Of a DNA stretch of 64,000 nt, positions 22,314 to 31,184 are shown one piece after another. The notes under the pieces are model-generated. The model made no database searches. It worked only from the letters and a program-made list of their open reading frames with translations, and was not told the DNA's origin. Made by a program: the position numbers and the translations under genes. Source of the DNA: Anastrepha obliqua. Lineage: Eukaryota > Arthropoda > Insecta > Diptera > Tephritidae. Position 1 is the first letter of the stretch. Each line of letters opens with the position of its first letter. The stretch lies in assembly GCF_027943255.1 (NCBI RefSeq), contig NC_072894.1, forward strand, positions 53,695,601 through 53,759,600, in the 5' to 3' direction.

Positions 22314-22579
22314 AAGTAATTTGAAACGGATTTCCTGTTTTGCAACAATTTGACTTACTTAACAAGGTGTGGGAAAGGAAATGCTGAATAAGACTTTAAC
22401 AATAATTTTGTAAAATTAAATATTAAATGCCAAGTAAGCAATTACATATGTACATTAGTTTAAGTCTGAATGTAATAATTGAACAAATAATAAATCAGTT
22501 GTTGAGAAGCCCTTCAAGGCAAAAGTTATTCATTCTATTCTTTTTTAAAAATTCTCCTGCTTGAGTAAAATATAAAATT
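22226..22579 (+). repeat. 3' LTR of errantivirus copy 2
   Basis: 354 bp, AGTTAC...AAATT, followed by the CGCG target duplication and then the continuation of the arm repeat ('catgcacaaaacc'). Confidence 0.9.
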
Positions 22580-23012
22580 CGCGCATGCACAAAACCTTGG
22601 TTCACAACTCAGTCACAGGAATAAACGCACTGCGTATTTATGCTCGCCACATGACTCAACATCAATTATCGGCGCCATATTTATTTATTGTTTTTTGTTT
22701 TTTTGTTGTTTTCTTTTATTTTTTTTTATGTAATCGAAAAAAATTTTGTGTAATAAATTTTACGTGTTCACCTATTATTTCAAAAATAAGAAAATAGTAA
22801 AAATTTAATTAGTCTAATATCGAGGTGGGAGATGTGTTGTGCGTTGAGGTGAAAGATGTGTGGTGTTTTAAATTTTTTTGTGGGCAAAACTCAGTGTGGT
22901 GTCTATAAAGTCGATGTTCTGAAATCCCTTACTACAAACCTTTCAAATCTCAATTGTACTAAAAATAGTTAACAGTTACATTTGCTCCTTCTCATTCCAT
23001 TAACATTTTCTG
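22580..23012 (+). repeat. Arm repeat A, right part, with an inverted segment
   Basis: 22580-22750 continues the arm repeat interrupted at 9645 (compare 40102-40260). 22760-23012 is the reverse complement of 40283-40545, so this section has opposite orientation in the two copies. It ends in 'cattaacattttctg', the complement of a CAGAGAATG-type end. Confidence 0.75.
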
Positions 23013-23131
23013 CTATTGCTGATGAACTCATGATGTTCGTTGGCTCTGCTAATCGCCTTTGTCGTCATTTGGTTGTTTACGCAGATGTTTAACTAACAAG
23101 AAAGAAAATAGCTCTTTAGCACCCTTCTACC
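23013..23131. other. 119 bp between two outward CAGAGAATG ends
   Basis: The short stretch lies between the complement of the CAGAGAATGTTAATG-type end (22979-23012) and its direct form (23132-23165). I recognise nothing in it. Confidence 0.5.
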
Positions 23132-23444
23132 AGAGAATGTTAATGGAATGAGAAGGAGCAAATGTGAAATGAGATTTTTTCGAGTACTAATTTGTAGATT
23201 CATACTAAGGGATTTTCAAATTCAACTTACCACACTAGTGGGGGATTGCAGATATTTACCAAGCTAGTGGAGGGTTTCTATATTTACTTACCACGCTAGG
23301 ACAGGAATTCAGATTTTTTCTGCGTTTACCAAACTACTGAGGAAGTTCATAAGATTTTTCGGCACACTACTAAGGAAATCGACTTATTTCATGCCCACAG
23401 CGAAGCGAATAAATTTGCGATTAAGAAGGCCGCGCGGCAGTTAA

Positions 23445-23535
23445 TTTGTGGTGCAGAAGCTAAAGTCGGCGGAATTATTCGTTTTGTTTTTTGGCACCTA
23501 TTTAATTCAGGTTCGAGTCCTGAAGTCATATTTTT
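23445..23535 (+). ncRNA. tRNA-like Pol III module 1
   Basis: 'TTCAGGTTCGAGTCCTGAA' forms a perfect six-base T-arm stem with a consensus B box (GGTTCGAGTCC, 23510-23520). A run of T follows at 23530. The upstream 'gtggtgcagaagc' is a poor A box and the spacing is longer than in a tRNA, so this is tRNA-derived rather than a tRNA gene. An inverted copy is at 62983-63070. Confidence 0.5.
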
Positions 23536-23867
23536 TTTCTTGCACATTTTTTTTTACAATTCAAACCAGTAAAGTTTGGTAAAATTTTTGAGTTTATTTT
23601 CATTAAAATTTCTTTAAAATACTGTTTTTTTTGTATTTCATAAATGGAAATTTCTTTTCGGTATAAAATAGTTCTTAACAGAAAATATGTACATATGTCT
23701 TTAATCTCTTTTATGAAATCCAAATTACATATATTGATGAGAAAACATCATTCTAATATCCGTCCAGAAAGCCAAACGCGCATACACACATACATACATA
23801 CAGAATATGTGCATATAAAACTGCGAATCGAATAAATGACTAATTTAGAAAAGTTCATTAGTAATTA

Positions 23868-23962
23868 TAGTTTAGCGCAATCGTGAAAAACGTGTCGTGT
23901 ATGGTGTATGCAGTACATCGTCCCATATTTGACTCAGGTTCAAGTCCCCTGGGTATTTTTCT
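23868..23962 (+). ncRNA. tRNA-like Pol III module 2
   Basis: 'TAGCGCAATCGTG' (from 23873) resembles an A box, and 'CAGGTTCAAGTCCCCTG' (23936-23952) is a T arm with B box GGTTCAAGTCC. T residues follow at 23955. The inverted copy at 62490-62585 keeps both boxes. No cloverleaf with a readable anticodon can be drawn. Confidence 0.5.
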
Positions 23963-24349
23963 TTGTTCGATATTTTTATTTCATTTTTTATATTAGGTTT
24001 AATTAGAATTGATTTAAAATAGTGTATTCAGGTTTTTCTAATACCTGTTATTTATAAATTTATTTTCTATATAACATTATTCATACTTCTTTTGAAATGA
24101 TTTATATGTAAAACAGCCATAAATGCAATCATATGTATGTATGAATATGCATTCCTATATTTAATCTCTTCAGTCAAATCTGAACATACACATATTGATG
24201 AGAAAATGTTCTAATATCCATGGATGCATCCAGAAAGCCAAACACGCATATGTATAATATATAAATATATACAAGCCTTCAACGAACGAAAAATGTATGC
24301 ATATAAAAAACAACAACTGCGACCGCCTTCTTGTCCGTCAGTGATAAGA

Positions 24350-24770
24350 TGGGATATGTATACCCTATGAGCAAAAAGCTCCGGGAAGGTGATGTTGACT
24401 GTTTTCTTCGATTGCCAAGGCATAGTCCACCATGAGTACCTTCCATCGGGCCAGACAGTCAATAAAGAATATTATTTATCCGTTTTGAAGCCTTTGAGAG
24501 ATGCTGTATGTTGCAAACGGCCGGAAATGTGAGCAAACAATTCTTGGATTTTGCGTGATGATAATGCGCCATCGTACCGGTCAAAGAGATCAAAGAGAAT
24601 ACGACGAAGGAGCTGAAGGCCATGTCGGCCTACCGGGACTGTTTGGAGGACTGGGTTAAACGTTGGCAAATGTGTGTTGCTTCAGACAGGTCATATTTTG
24701 AAGGAGACAATATAAATTTGCCTGAAAGTTAACTCTGTTATGTTTTATTTAAACATTCCCGGTACTTTTT
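24350..24770 (+). mobile_element. Mariner-like transposase fragment
   Basis: The plus strand reads 'LTVFFDCQGIVHHEYLPSG', 'NSWILRDDNAPSYRS' (second catalytic Asp) and, after a frame change, 'CLEDWVKRWQMCVASD' and 'YFEGDNINL', the C-terminus. Stops and shifts are frequent. 'cattcccggtactttttg' at the end resembles a mariner terminus. A reverse copy is at 61738-62140. Confidence 0.8.
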
Positions 24771-24825
24771 GACGTGATAACGTCTTATAATTCGATTTAG
24801 CCGGCTGCACGCACGAAAAAATGTG

Positions 24826-24930
24826 TCGTTACCTTGCTCAGTTATCGTTACCTTGCTCATTTGTCGTTACCTTGCTCATTTGTCGTTACCTTGCTCATTT
24901 GCCGTTACCTTGCTCATTGTCGTTACCTTG
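24826..24930 (+). repeat. TTACCTTGCTCA minisatellite, short array
   Basis: About six units of roughly 18-20 bp (cgttaccttgctcattt) stand in tandem. A longer version with different spacers is at 40608-40840. Confidence 0.85.
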
Positions 24931-25334
24931 AATGAACTGCAAGCGAAAGCGCGGAACGAACGACAAAGCAAACAAAACAAACGAACGGCAACGTTCGACA
25001 TCTTGCTCTCTCCTACTTAAGTGAGCGTATATATGTATGTATATGCGCATATGTACATATATAAATTCACGTATTTGTATTTGCATATGCCTTCTTATTG
25101 ATTACACTGGATCACAAATTTCAACTTTTTTTCTGCGCCAGAGACGCCGTTATGAAATTCCTATGTAAAATCACCGTCTGATTCCGAAAATCAAGGTTAT
25201 TTTTTATTCTATGGTAACGTTTTTGAGATATTTATGAATTACCGTTATTTCAAAAAAACAAAAAATTGGGCCCACTTAATCATATATATCTCGAAAACGA
25301 ATTGAGCGATTCCAAAACCGTTTAAAGCTTTTAA

Positions 25335-25663
25335 AAGGTAATAAAATTTGCTATAAACTGTGTGTAAAACACTTTCTGCTAGGTCTTGCAGATTCAAAGA
25401 TAACGAACTATCATAACGGATTTTTTAAATTTTTTTTGTAAAAATATAAAAAAATTTGTACTTTGAGAGAAAGGATCTCGAAAACTGTTTACTTTTTCGT
25501 GTATTTTTTGTTTTCACTCTAAGCTCTGTTTTATTACAAAAAAAATAAACTTTGATTAAACAAAATCGATGAACTAATACAAAAGTTACAAGCATTCAAG
25601 TAAATATATCCATATAGTAAAACTTAAGTACCCTACAAATAATAGCATGTGTACATATGATTC
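25335..25663 (+). repeat. Left inverted repeat of the unnamed transposon
   Basis: It matches the reverse complement of 27361-27685 with only a few differences, starting 'aaggtaataaaatttgctat' and ending near 'catgtgtacatatga'. Confidence 0.85.
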
Positions 25664-25687
25664 TTAAACTATCTATTTAGGCGACAT

Positions 25688-27347
25688 ATGAAATTTATTA
25701 CACCAATGAAGTGGAGGGAACCAACTTGCCATTCAACGGACTGCTATATTTGTACTACAAAAGTATTTGGGGTAGGAAAGTCTAGAAAAGTAACCTATGC
25801 GAGCATATCTACAGTGTCATTACCAGAACTAAATTCAACGGAAGCTACATTGCCAGAATCAAATTTAACTTTAGTTTCGGCTCCAGTTTCATTGTCAACA
25901 GCAGTATCTGATTACGCGGCATCATGTTGTACTGAATTGCAAACGGAAAACGAAAGAAACCCTTTGTCACAAGCACAACTCACTGATTGGATAAGGGATT
26001 TGGAATTGTCAAAAGAAAAGGCCGAACTACATGCCCCTCGTATGCAACAATTTAAATTTGTTTCATCCGATGTTAAGGTAACATATTATAGGACTCGTCA
26101 CGAACAATTCTCCCAGCACTATACGAAGAAGGACAGTGTTTGTTATTGCAAAAACATTGCTGGTCTATTTAAACAGTTTGGTAAACCATATGATTCAAAA
26201 GAGTGGCGATTGTTCATAGACGGCAATTAAGGCTGTATTATTGCATATTGGCAACCAAAAGCCATCTATCCCGATCGCGCATGCAGTAAATACGAAGGAA
26301 ACATATGAGACAATGCAAAAATTGCTTAAATTAATTAAATACGAAGAACATGATTGGAAAGCTATGTGGTCTACAATCTGGATACACAAAATACTGTTGC
26401 TTTCTATGCAAATGGGATAGCCGAGCACGTCAAGACCACTACATCATAAAGGATTGGCCAGAACGAATCGAGTTTCAAGTTGGGGTGGATAACATAAAAT
26501 ACTCACCACTTATAAAAAAGGAAAAAATAATTCTACCTCCACTCCACATCAAGCTCAGCCTTATCAAAAACTTTGTCAAGGCTTTGGACAAAGAAGGCGA
26601 AGCTTTTCATTATTTGAAAACAATCTTTCCACAGATTTCAGAAGCAAAAATATAGGAAGGGATTTTTGTGGGGCCGCGAATAAGGAAAATAATGGCCAAT
26701 ACCCATTTCAAAGAACTATTGTCACCAGTGGAGGCAGCAGCGTGGGACTCTTTTGAAAAGGTCGTTACTTCTTTTTTAGGCAAACACAAAAGTCCTAACT
26801 TCGAGCTGATACTGAACGATTTAATCAAAAACTATGCGGAAATGGGTAAATAAAAAACACATATAAGACCGTTTTCCCAGTTAACTTTAAAACCAAACAA
26901 AAAACTTCAAAGCAAATTTTTAAATTTACATGAGAATATATAGCCCTTAATCTGAATTTATTGCCCTGCTCCGAACAAACAAGAACGACCAAAATTTGTT
27001 CTGAATTGGAAGATTAACCCAGCTTAAGAAAATTATATGCTAATGTGTCACTTATGTATATATCTAATTCCCTTTTTAATTTTCTTTCAGGAGTAAATAT
27101 GTCTTTCAAAATTCATTTTCTGCACTCCCATTTAAATTTTTTCCCGAAAAATCTTAGCGACGAAAGCGACGAGCATGGCGAAAGGTTTCACCAGCAAATG
27201 AAAATGATTGAAAGTCGGTATCAAGGATTCTGGGATGTCGCTATGATGGGTGACTACTGTTGGTTTCTCATAAGAGAAACCGATCCTTATATAAATAAGC
27301 GTCAAAACAAGACACATAACTTTTTCAATTATAAAATAAGATCATAG
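25688..27347 (+). pseudogene. Uncharacterised arthropod-type protein, putative DDE transposase
   Basis: The frame opens with a Cys cluster (CHSTDCYIC), then 'RLFIDGN' at 26204-26227. After two frame changes come 'CCFLCKWDSRA', 'PPLHIKLSLIKNF' and 'EGIFVGPRIRKIM'. An in-frame TAG lies at 26653. A phase-1 intron with GT (26846) and 'tttctttcag' (to 27090) keeps the frame into 'SFKIHFLHSHL', 'DEHGERFHQ' and 'MMGDYCWFLIRE'. I know this set as a widespread unnamed arthropod and cnidarian protein family. Asp in FIDGN, Asp in WDSR and Glu in GERFHQ could form a catalytic triad (inference). At least two frameshifts and one stop make it inactive. Confidence 0.7.
26846..27090 (+). other. Intron in the unnamed transposon gene
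   Basis: The donor is G|GTAAAT and the acceptor is pyrimidine-rich tttctttcag. Removing the 245 bp joins 'NYAEMG' to 'VNMSFKIHF' in frame. Confidence 0.7.
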
Positions 27348-27360
27348 AGTTAAGACAGAG

Positions 27361-27685
27361 TCATATGTACATATGCTATTATTTGTAGGGTACTTAAGTT
27401 TTACTATATGGATATATTTACTTGAATGCTTGTAACTTTTGTATTAGTTCATCGATTTTGTTTAATCAAAGTTTATTTTTTTTGTAATAAAACAGAGCTT
27501 AGAGTGAAAACAAAAAATACACGAAAAAGTAAACAGTTTTCGAGATCCTTTCTCTCAAAGTACAAATTTTTTTATATTTTTACAAAAAAAATTTAAAAAA
27601 TCCGTTATGATAGTTCGTTATCTTTAAATCTGCAGGACCTAGCAGAAAGTGTTTTACACACAGTTTATAGCAAATTTTATTACCT
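27361..27685 (-). repeat. Right inverted repeat of the unnamed transposon
   Basis: Reverse complement of the left repeat; truncated at 'ttattacctt', lacking the outer ~230 bp present on the left. Confidence 0.85.
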
Positions 27686-27839
27686 TGTTGTATATTAATA
27701 TATGTATATAAACATGCATATACATATACAATTTCGCGCAATTTTCAAAAAGAACAAATCTATATGTAAAGATGCATACAAGTCATATGGACATATCAAA
27801 TATACGAATCTATTCCGTACGCAAGCAAATGTAAGCTAA

Positions 27840-28020
27840 TCTGCTTGAACGGCAAGCGAGAGCGCGGAACGAACGACAAAGAGCACAATCGGCCCCCGCG
27901 TTCGGCAACGTTCGACATCTGGCTCTGTCCTACTTGAGTGAGCATATATATGTAGGTATATGTATGTATATGCGCATTTGTATATAAATTCACATACTTG
28001 TATTTGCATATGCCTTCTTC
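27840..28020 (+). repeat. Copy of the 'cggaacgaacgacaaag' module
   Basis: It matches 24935-25100 and 40845-41010 (gcaagcgagagcgcggaacg, then cttgagtgagcatatat and gcatatgccttctt). It places the right side of the unnamed transposon in related repeat sequence. Confidence 0.75.
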
Positions 28021-28274
28021 CTGTGTGCATGGTAATGAACCATTTCTCTGTTGAGAATAGGACGATGATAGAAAAAGTAGGAAATGAAAGGGAGTGTTTC
28101 GAGTGTAAAGTGTCTTGAAAAAGGCAAATCGGTGATGGTGCCTCTTAGTGTTGTTGGCTTATTAACGTCTGATGCACAATCGAAATTGAACATATCTTTC
28201 ATGAATTTGATAAATGCTTCGTCATTTTTCACGTTTGTGTAAATGTAACTTGACCTATTCCATTGCAATTCCAT
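28021..28274 (-). pseudogene. Endonuclease-like remnant, Helentron type
   Basis: The minus frame reads 'FIKFMKDMFNFDCASDV', 'TTLRGTITDLPFSRHF' and 'PFISYFFYHRPIL'. This resembles the C-terminal part of the AP-endonuclease module in Helentron-type elements as I remember it. It starts abruptly and has no upstream catalytic part. Confidence 0.45.
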
Positions 28275-28624
28275 TTACCTCCTTCTCTATATCCATACAA
28301 AATATTTATCAAACAAATAAAATTTAAATTTTTTTTGAAAATTGCAACCATTCCATCAATATTTTGTTATGACGTTGTCACGTTAAACTATCGTCAGTAA
28401 ACCGACTTTACAGACAACCTCTTTTTAACACACTTTTATTAGCTCGGGTTGTATGTATGTATGTATGTAACGGAATCTTTGAGTTTAATTTTCACTGGCT
28501 TCTAAAAATCTGATCGACTTGGAATTTTGCACACCTATTAAGGACCGATGACAATGCAATAATTTGATACAAGTTTTCCATTATCCTTATTAGGATTGCC
28601 AGGATTAATATTTTCTTTTTTTAC
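28275..28624. other. Right shell of repeat family Z and unassigned sequence
   Basis: 28285-28434 matches 43315-43458, including 'tatgacgttgtcacgtta' and 'cgtcagtaaaccgactttac'. 28440-28624 has a short TGTA repeat and nothing I recognise. Confidence 0.55.
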
Positions 28625-28649
28625 CTGTGAGCAAAAAGTAAGGTGAATT

Positions 28650-28770
28650 TGGTTGTAAAATGAAAAATCTTTATTTATTCTTGTAAATCAATTTCATCTT
28701 CTTCAAAATAATCCCCTCTCGATGAAATACACTTATGCCAACGATTTTTCCAATCCCCGAGACATGCCAA
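28650..28770 (-). pseudogene. Mariner transposase C-terminus
   Basis: The minus strand gives the tail motif 'HKCISSRGDYFEEDEI' and 'DYLACLG', typical of irritans-subfamily C-termini, ending close to the terminal repeat. Confidence 0.75.
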
Positions 28771-28883
28771 ATAGTCCATTTCCGGTATAGCCAGCAGTGT
28801 TTCCAGTCTATTACAATTGTAATAGATCTATTACATTTGTTCTCAGTTTATTACGCTATTACACTTCATATGAAATCTATTAC

Positions 28884-30423
28884 AGATGCTTTCCATTCTA
28901 ATTCAACCGGGCTATTCGGGTCATGTTCTTCGATTTCGATGTAACTTAAATATGTTGCTCTCTGATCAAAATAATGAGACACGTATTTTTTTGTTCGCCC
29001 GAAAAAATTTTTTTTCAAGAGTTATCGGCAATTTTGTTTTTCGCCTCAAACTCGATTTTTTTTAATTATATAAGAAACACTTTTTTTTAAATGCCCATAA
29101 CTTAGTCAAAAATGAACCGATTTTAATAGTTCTGGGTTCAAAATGATCGTAATTACTTACACGAGCGACTTCATATAGAAACAATTGCAAAAAAGTAGTT
29201 GAACATTTTTTATTTAGCAAAAAAGAAAAAAAATTGAAATTTTTTCAAAATTCAATATTTCAAAAAGTGTATTTTTTTTTTTTTTATAACTTTTTCCAAA
29301 TCAAAAAAACATCTCAAACTTTAATTGAGCTGCATGCCTAGTAGCTAAAATGAGTTGTTTTTGAGTAATGATTTTTTGAGTAAACACCCTGTTTCGCACT
29401 TTTTGTTTTTTGCAAAATAAAAAATGTTTAACTACTTTTTTGCAACTATTTCTACATGAAATCGCTCGTGTAAGTAATGACGATCATTTTGAACCCAAAA
29501 TTATTAAAATCGGTTCATTTTTGGCTAAGTTATGGGCATTTATAAAAAATTTTCTTATGTAGATTCTTTCCATTTCAATTCAAAAAGGCTATTCGAGACA
29601 TGTTCTTCGATTTCGATGTAACTCAAATATGTTGCTCTCTGGTCAAAATAATGAGACATGTATTTTTTTGTTCGCCCGAAAAAAATTTTTTTCAAGAGTT
29701 ATCGGCAATTTTGTTTTTCGCCTCAAAATCGATTTTTTTTAATTATATAAGAAAAAATTTTTTTTAAATGCCCATAACTTAGTCAAAAATGAACCGATTT
29801 TAATAATTTTGGGTTCAAAATGATCGTCATTACTTACACGAGCGATTTCATGTAGAAATAGTTGCAAAAAAGTAGTTGAAAATTTTTTATTTTGCAAAAA
29901 ACAAAAAGTGCGAAACAGGGTGTTTACTCAAAAAATCATTACTCAAAAACAACTCATTTTAGCTACTAGGCATGCAGCTCAATTAAAGTTTGAGATGTTT
30001 TTTTGATTTGGAAAAAGTTATAAAAAAAAAAAAATACACTTTTTGAAATATTGAATTTTGAAAAAATTTCAATTTTTTTTCTTTTTTGCTAAATAAAAAA
30101 TTTTCAACTACTTTTTTGCAACTATTTCTACATGAAATCGCTCGTGTAAGTAATGACGATCATTTTGAACCCAAAATTATTAAAATCGGTTCATTTTTGA
30201 CTAAGTTATGGGCATTTAAAAAAAAATTTTTTCTTATATAATTAAAAAAAATCGATTTTGAGCCGAAAAACAAAATTGCCGATAACTCTTGAAAAAAAAT
30301 TTTTTCGGGCGAACAAAAAAATACGTGTCTCAGTATTTTGATCAGAGAGCAACATATTTAAGTTACATCGAAATCGAAGAACATGACCCGAATAGCCCGG
30401 TTGAATTAGAATGGAAAGCATCT
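28884..30423. repeat. 1.54-kb compound palindrome
   Basis: Both ends are agatgctttccattctaatt in inverted orientation. It is two elements joined at 29560/29561, each with inverted arms and a central segment that has opposite orientation in the two. The right unit has arms 29561-29893 and 30091-30423, nearly perfect over ~333 bp. The left unit (28884-29560) has a truncated second arm. No protein is encoded. Confidence 0.85.
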
Positions 30424-30515
30424 ACAATTTTCAATTCTAAGAGGAAACAGGAAAAAAATTGTTCATGTTTTAAATTACAATTTCAGCCAAATTTTGAAAA
30501 AAATGTTTTATAAAA

Positions 30516-30862
30516 GACGTATTGGGAAACCTTCTTTATCCATCGCTTGAGTTTTGGCGAATACGGTGGTTGCGGAACGATATGCGTGGAATTTTTTTCG
30601 AAATGGTCACGAAGAACGAGTGCAGTTGAGACGGTGCATTATCGTGATGCAAAAACCAAGAGTTGTTGGCCCATAATTGTGGTCTTTTTAGACGAATTGC
30701 TTCACGTAGACGACGCATAACGCTCAAATAATATTCCTTATTAACAGTTTGGCCTCATCTCCCGTAATGATGCATTTGAGCTTGTCCTGATAGTCTGAAA
30801 GCATTGTTTCACACACATCAACGCGACGACTTTTTTCCAAACAAATTGCGAGTTTTCGGTAC
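30516..30862 (-). pseudogene. Mariner transposase, catalytic middle part
   Basis: 'IITGDE' (first Asp) is in one frame near 30765, and 'NNSWFLHHDNAPSQ' (second Asp) in another (30536-30727). The sequence then jumps from the 'NSTHIVPQPPYSP'-like region to unrelated residues, losing the third Asp. The GGTAC at 30858-30862 is the target duplication of the BEL element. Confidence 0.8.
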
Positions 30863-31184
30863 TGTAACGGAATCGAAACAAAGTTAATTTTATTAAAAAA
30901 CACCGGTATGATTTTTTGCGAGACCAAGCAACACTTTGTTCTGCGCACTTATGCTGTCCAACTTCGATTGAAATACATCGCTAGCCTCAACGCATACGCA
31001 GCCTCATATAGCTGTAATAAGTGGCGTGATATTTCTCTCTATGTACACTAAACCGGTTTTTAATACATAGATGCACATAAAGGTAAAGGATGTGGCGCGT
31101 GGTTACATGCACATAGAGGTAAAGGGTGTGGCGCATGGTTACATGCACATAAAGGTAAAGGGTGTGACGCGTGGTTACTGTACA
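30863..31184 (-). repeat. 3' LTR of the BEL element
   Basis: 322 bp. It contains three copies of an 'aaaggtaaaggRtgtggcgcRtggttacatgcac' type repeat at 31075-31178. It differs from the 5' LTR at very few bases (for example 'gatgcac' against 'aatgcac' and 'cgcatgg' against 'cgcgtgg'). Confidence 0.9.

Larger units (their letters stand above)
9646..22579 (+). mobile_element. Errantivirus-like retrotransposon with nested insertions (copy 2)
   Basis: LTRs of 359 and 354 bp flank a deleted gag-pol and an env broken into three parts. The LTRs begin AGTTACATATTC and end AAATT. The 3' end of env overlaps the 3' LTR, as in 17.6/297/Tom-type elements. The target duplication is CGCG (9642-9645 and 22580-22583). 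Inside are a TA-target transposon (14038-14580), an mdg3-like element (14587-18828) with a NUMT, and a Helitron (19402-21907). Removing them leaves about 5.6 kb of errantivirus. Confidence 0.9.
23132..24349 (+). repeat. Arm repeat B (inverted partner at 62141-63360)
   Basis: The arm starts CAGAGAATGTTAATGG and continues through 'gcacactactaaggaaatcg', two tRNA-like modules and 'gaaagccaaacacgcatatg'. The same order appears reversed at 62141-63360. No gene. Confidence 0.8.
25105..27685 (+). mobile_element. DNA transposon with long inverted repeats, unnamed family
   Basis: Near-identical inverted repeats, 25335-25663 and 27361-27685 (about 325 bp), flank a spliced, broken gene. The left side has another ~230 bp outside the matched part, beginning 'cactggatcacaaatttc'; the right partner of this outer part is missing. 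The left neighbour sequence at 24935-25104 continues uninterrupted at 40845-41012, so the element starts at or near 25105. I cannot assign it to a known superfamily. It is a decayed copy. Confidence 0.65.

Noticed and set aside
23445..23962. Ordinary nuclear tRNA genes
   Set aside because: T arm and B box are good, but no cloverleaf with a 7-base acceptor stem and readable anticodon fits; kept only as tRNA-like modules.
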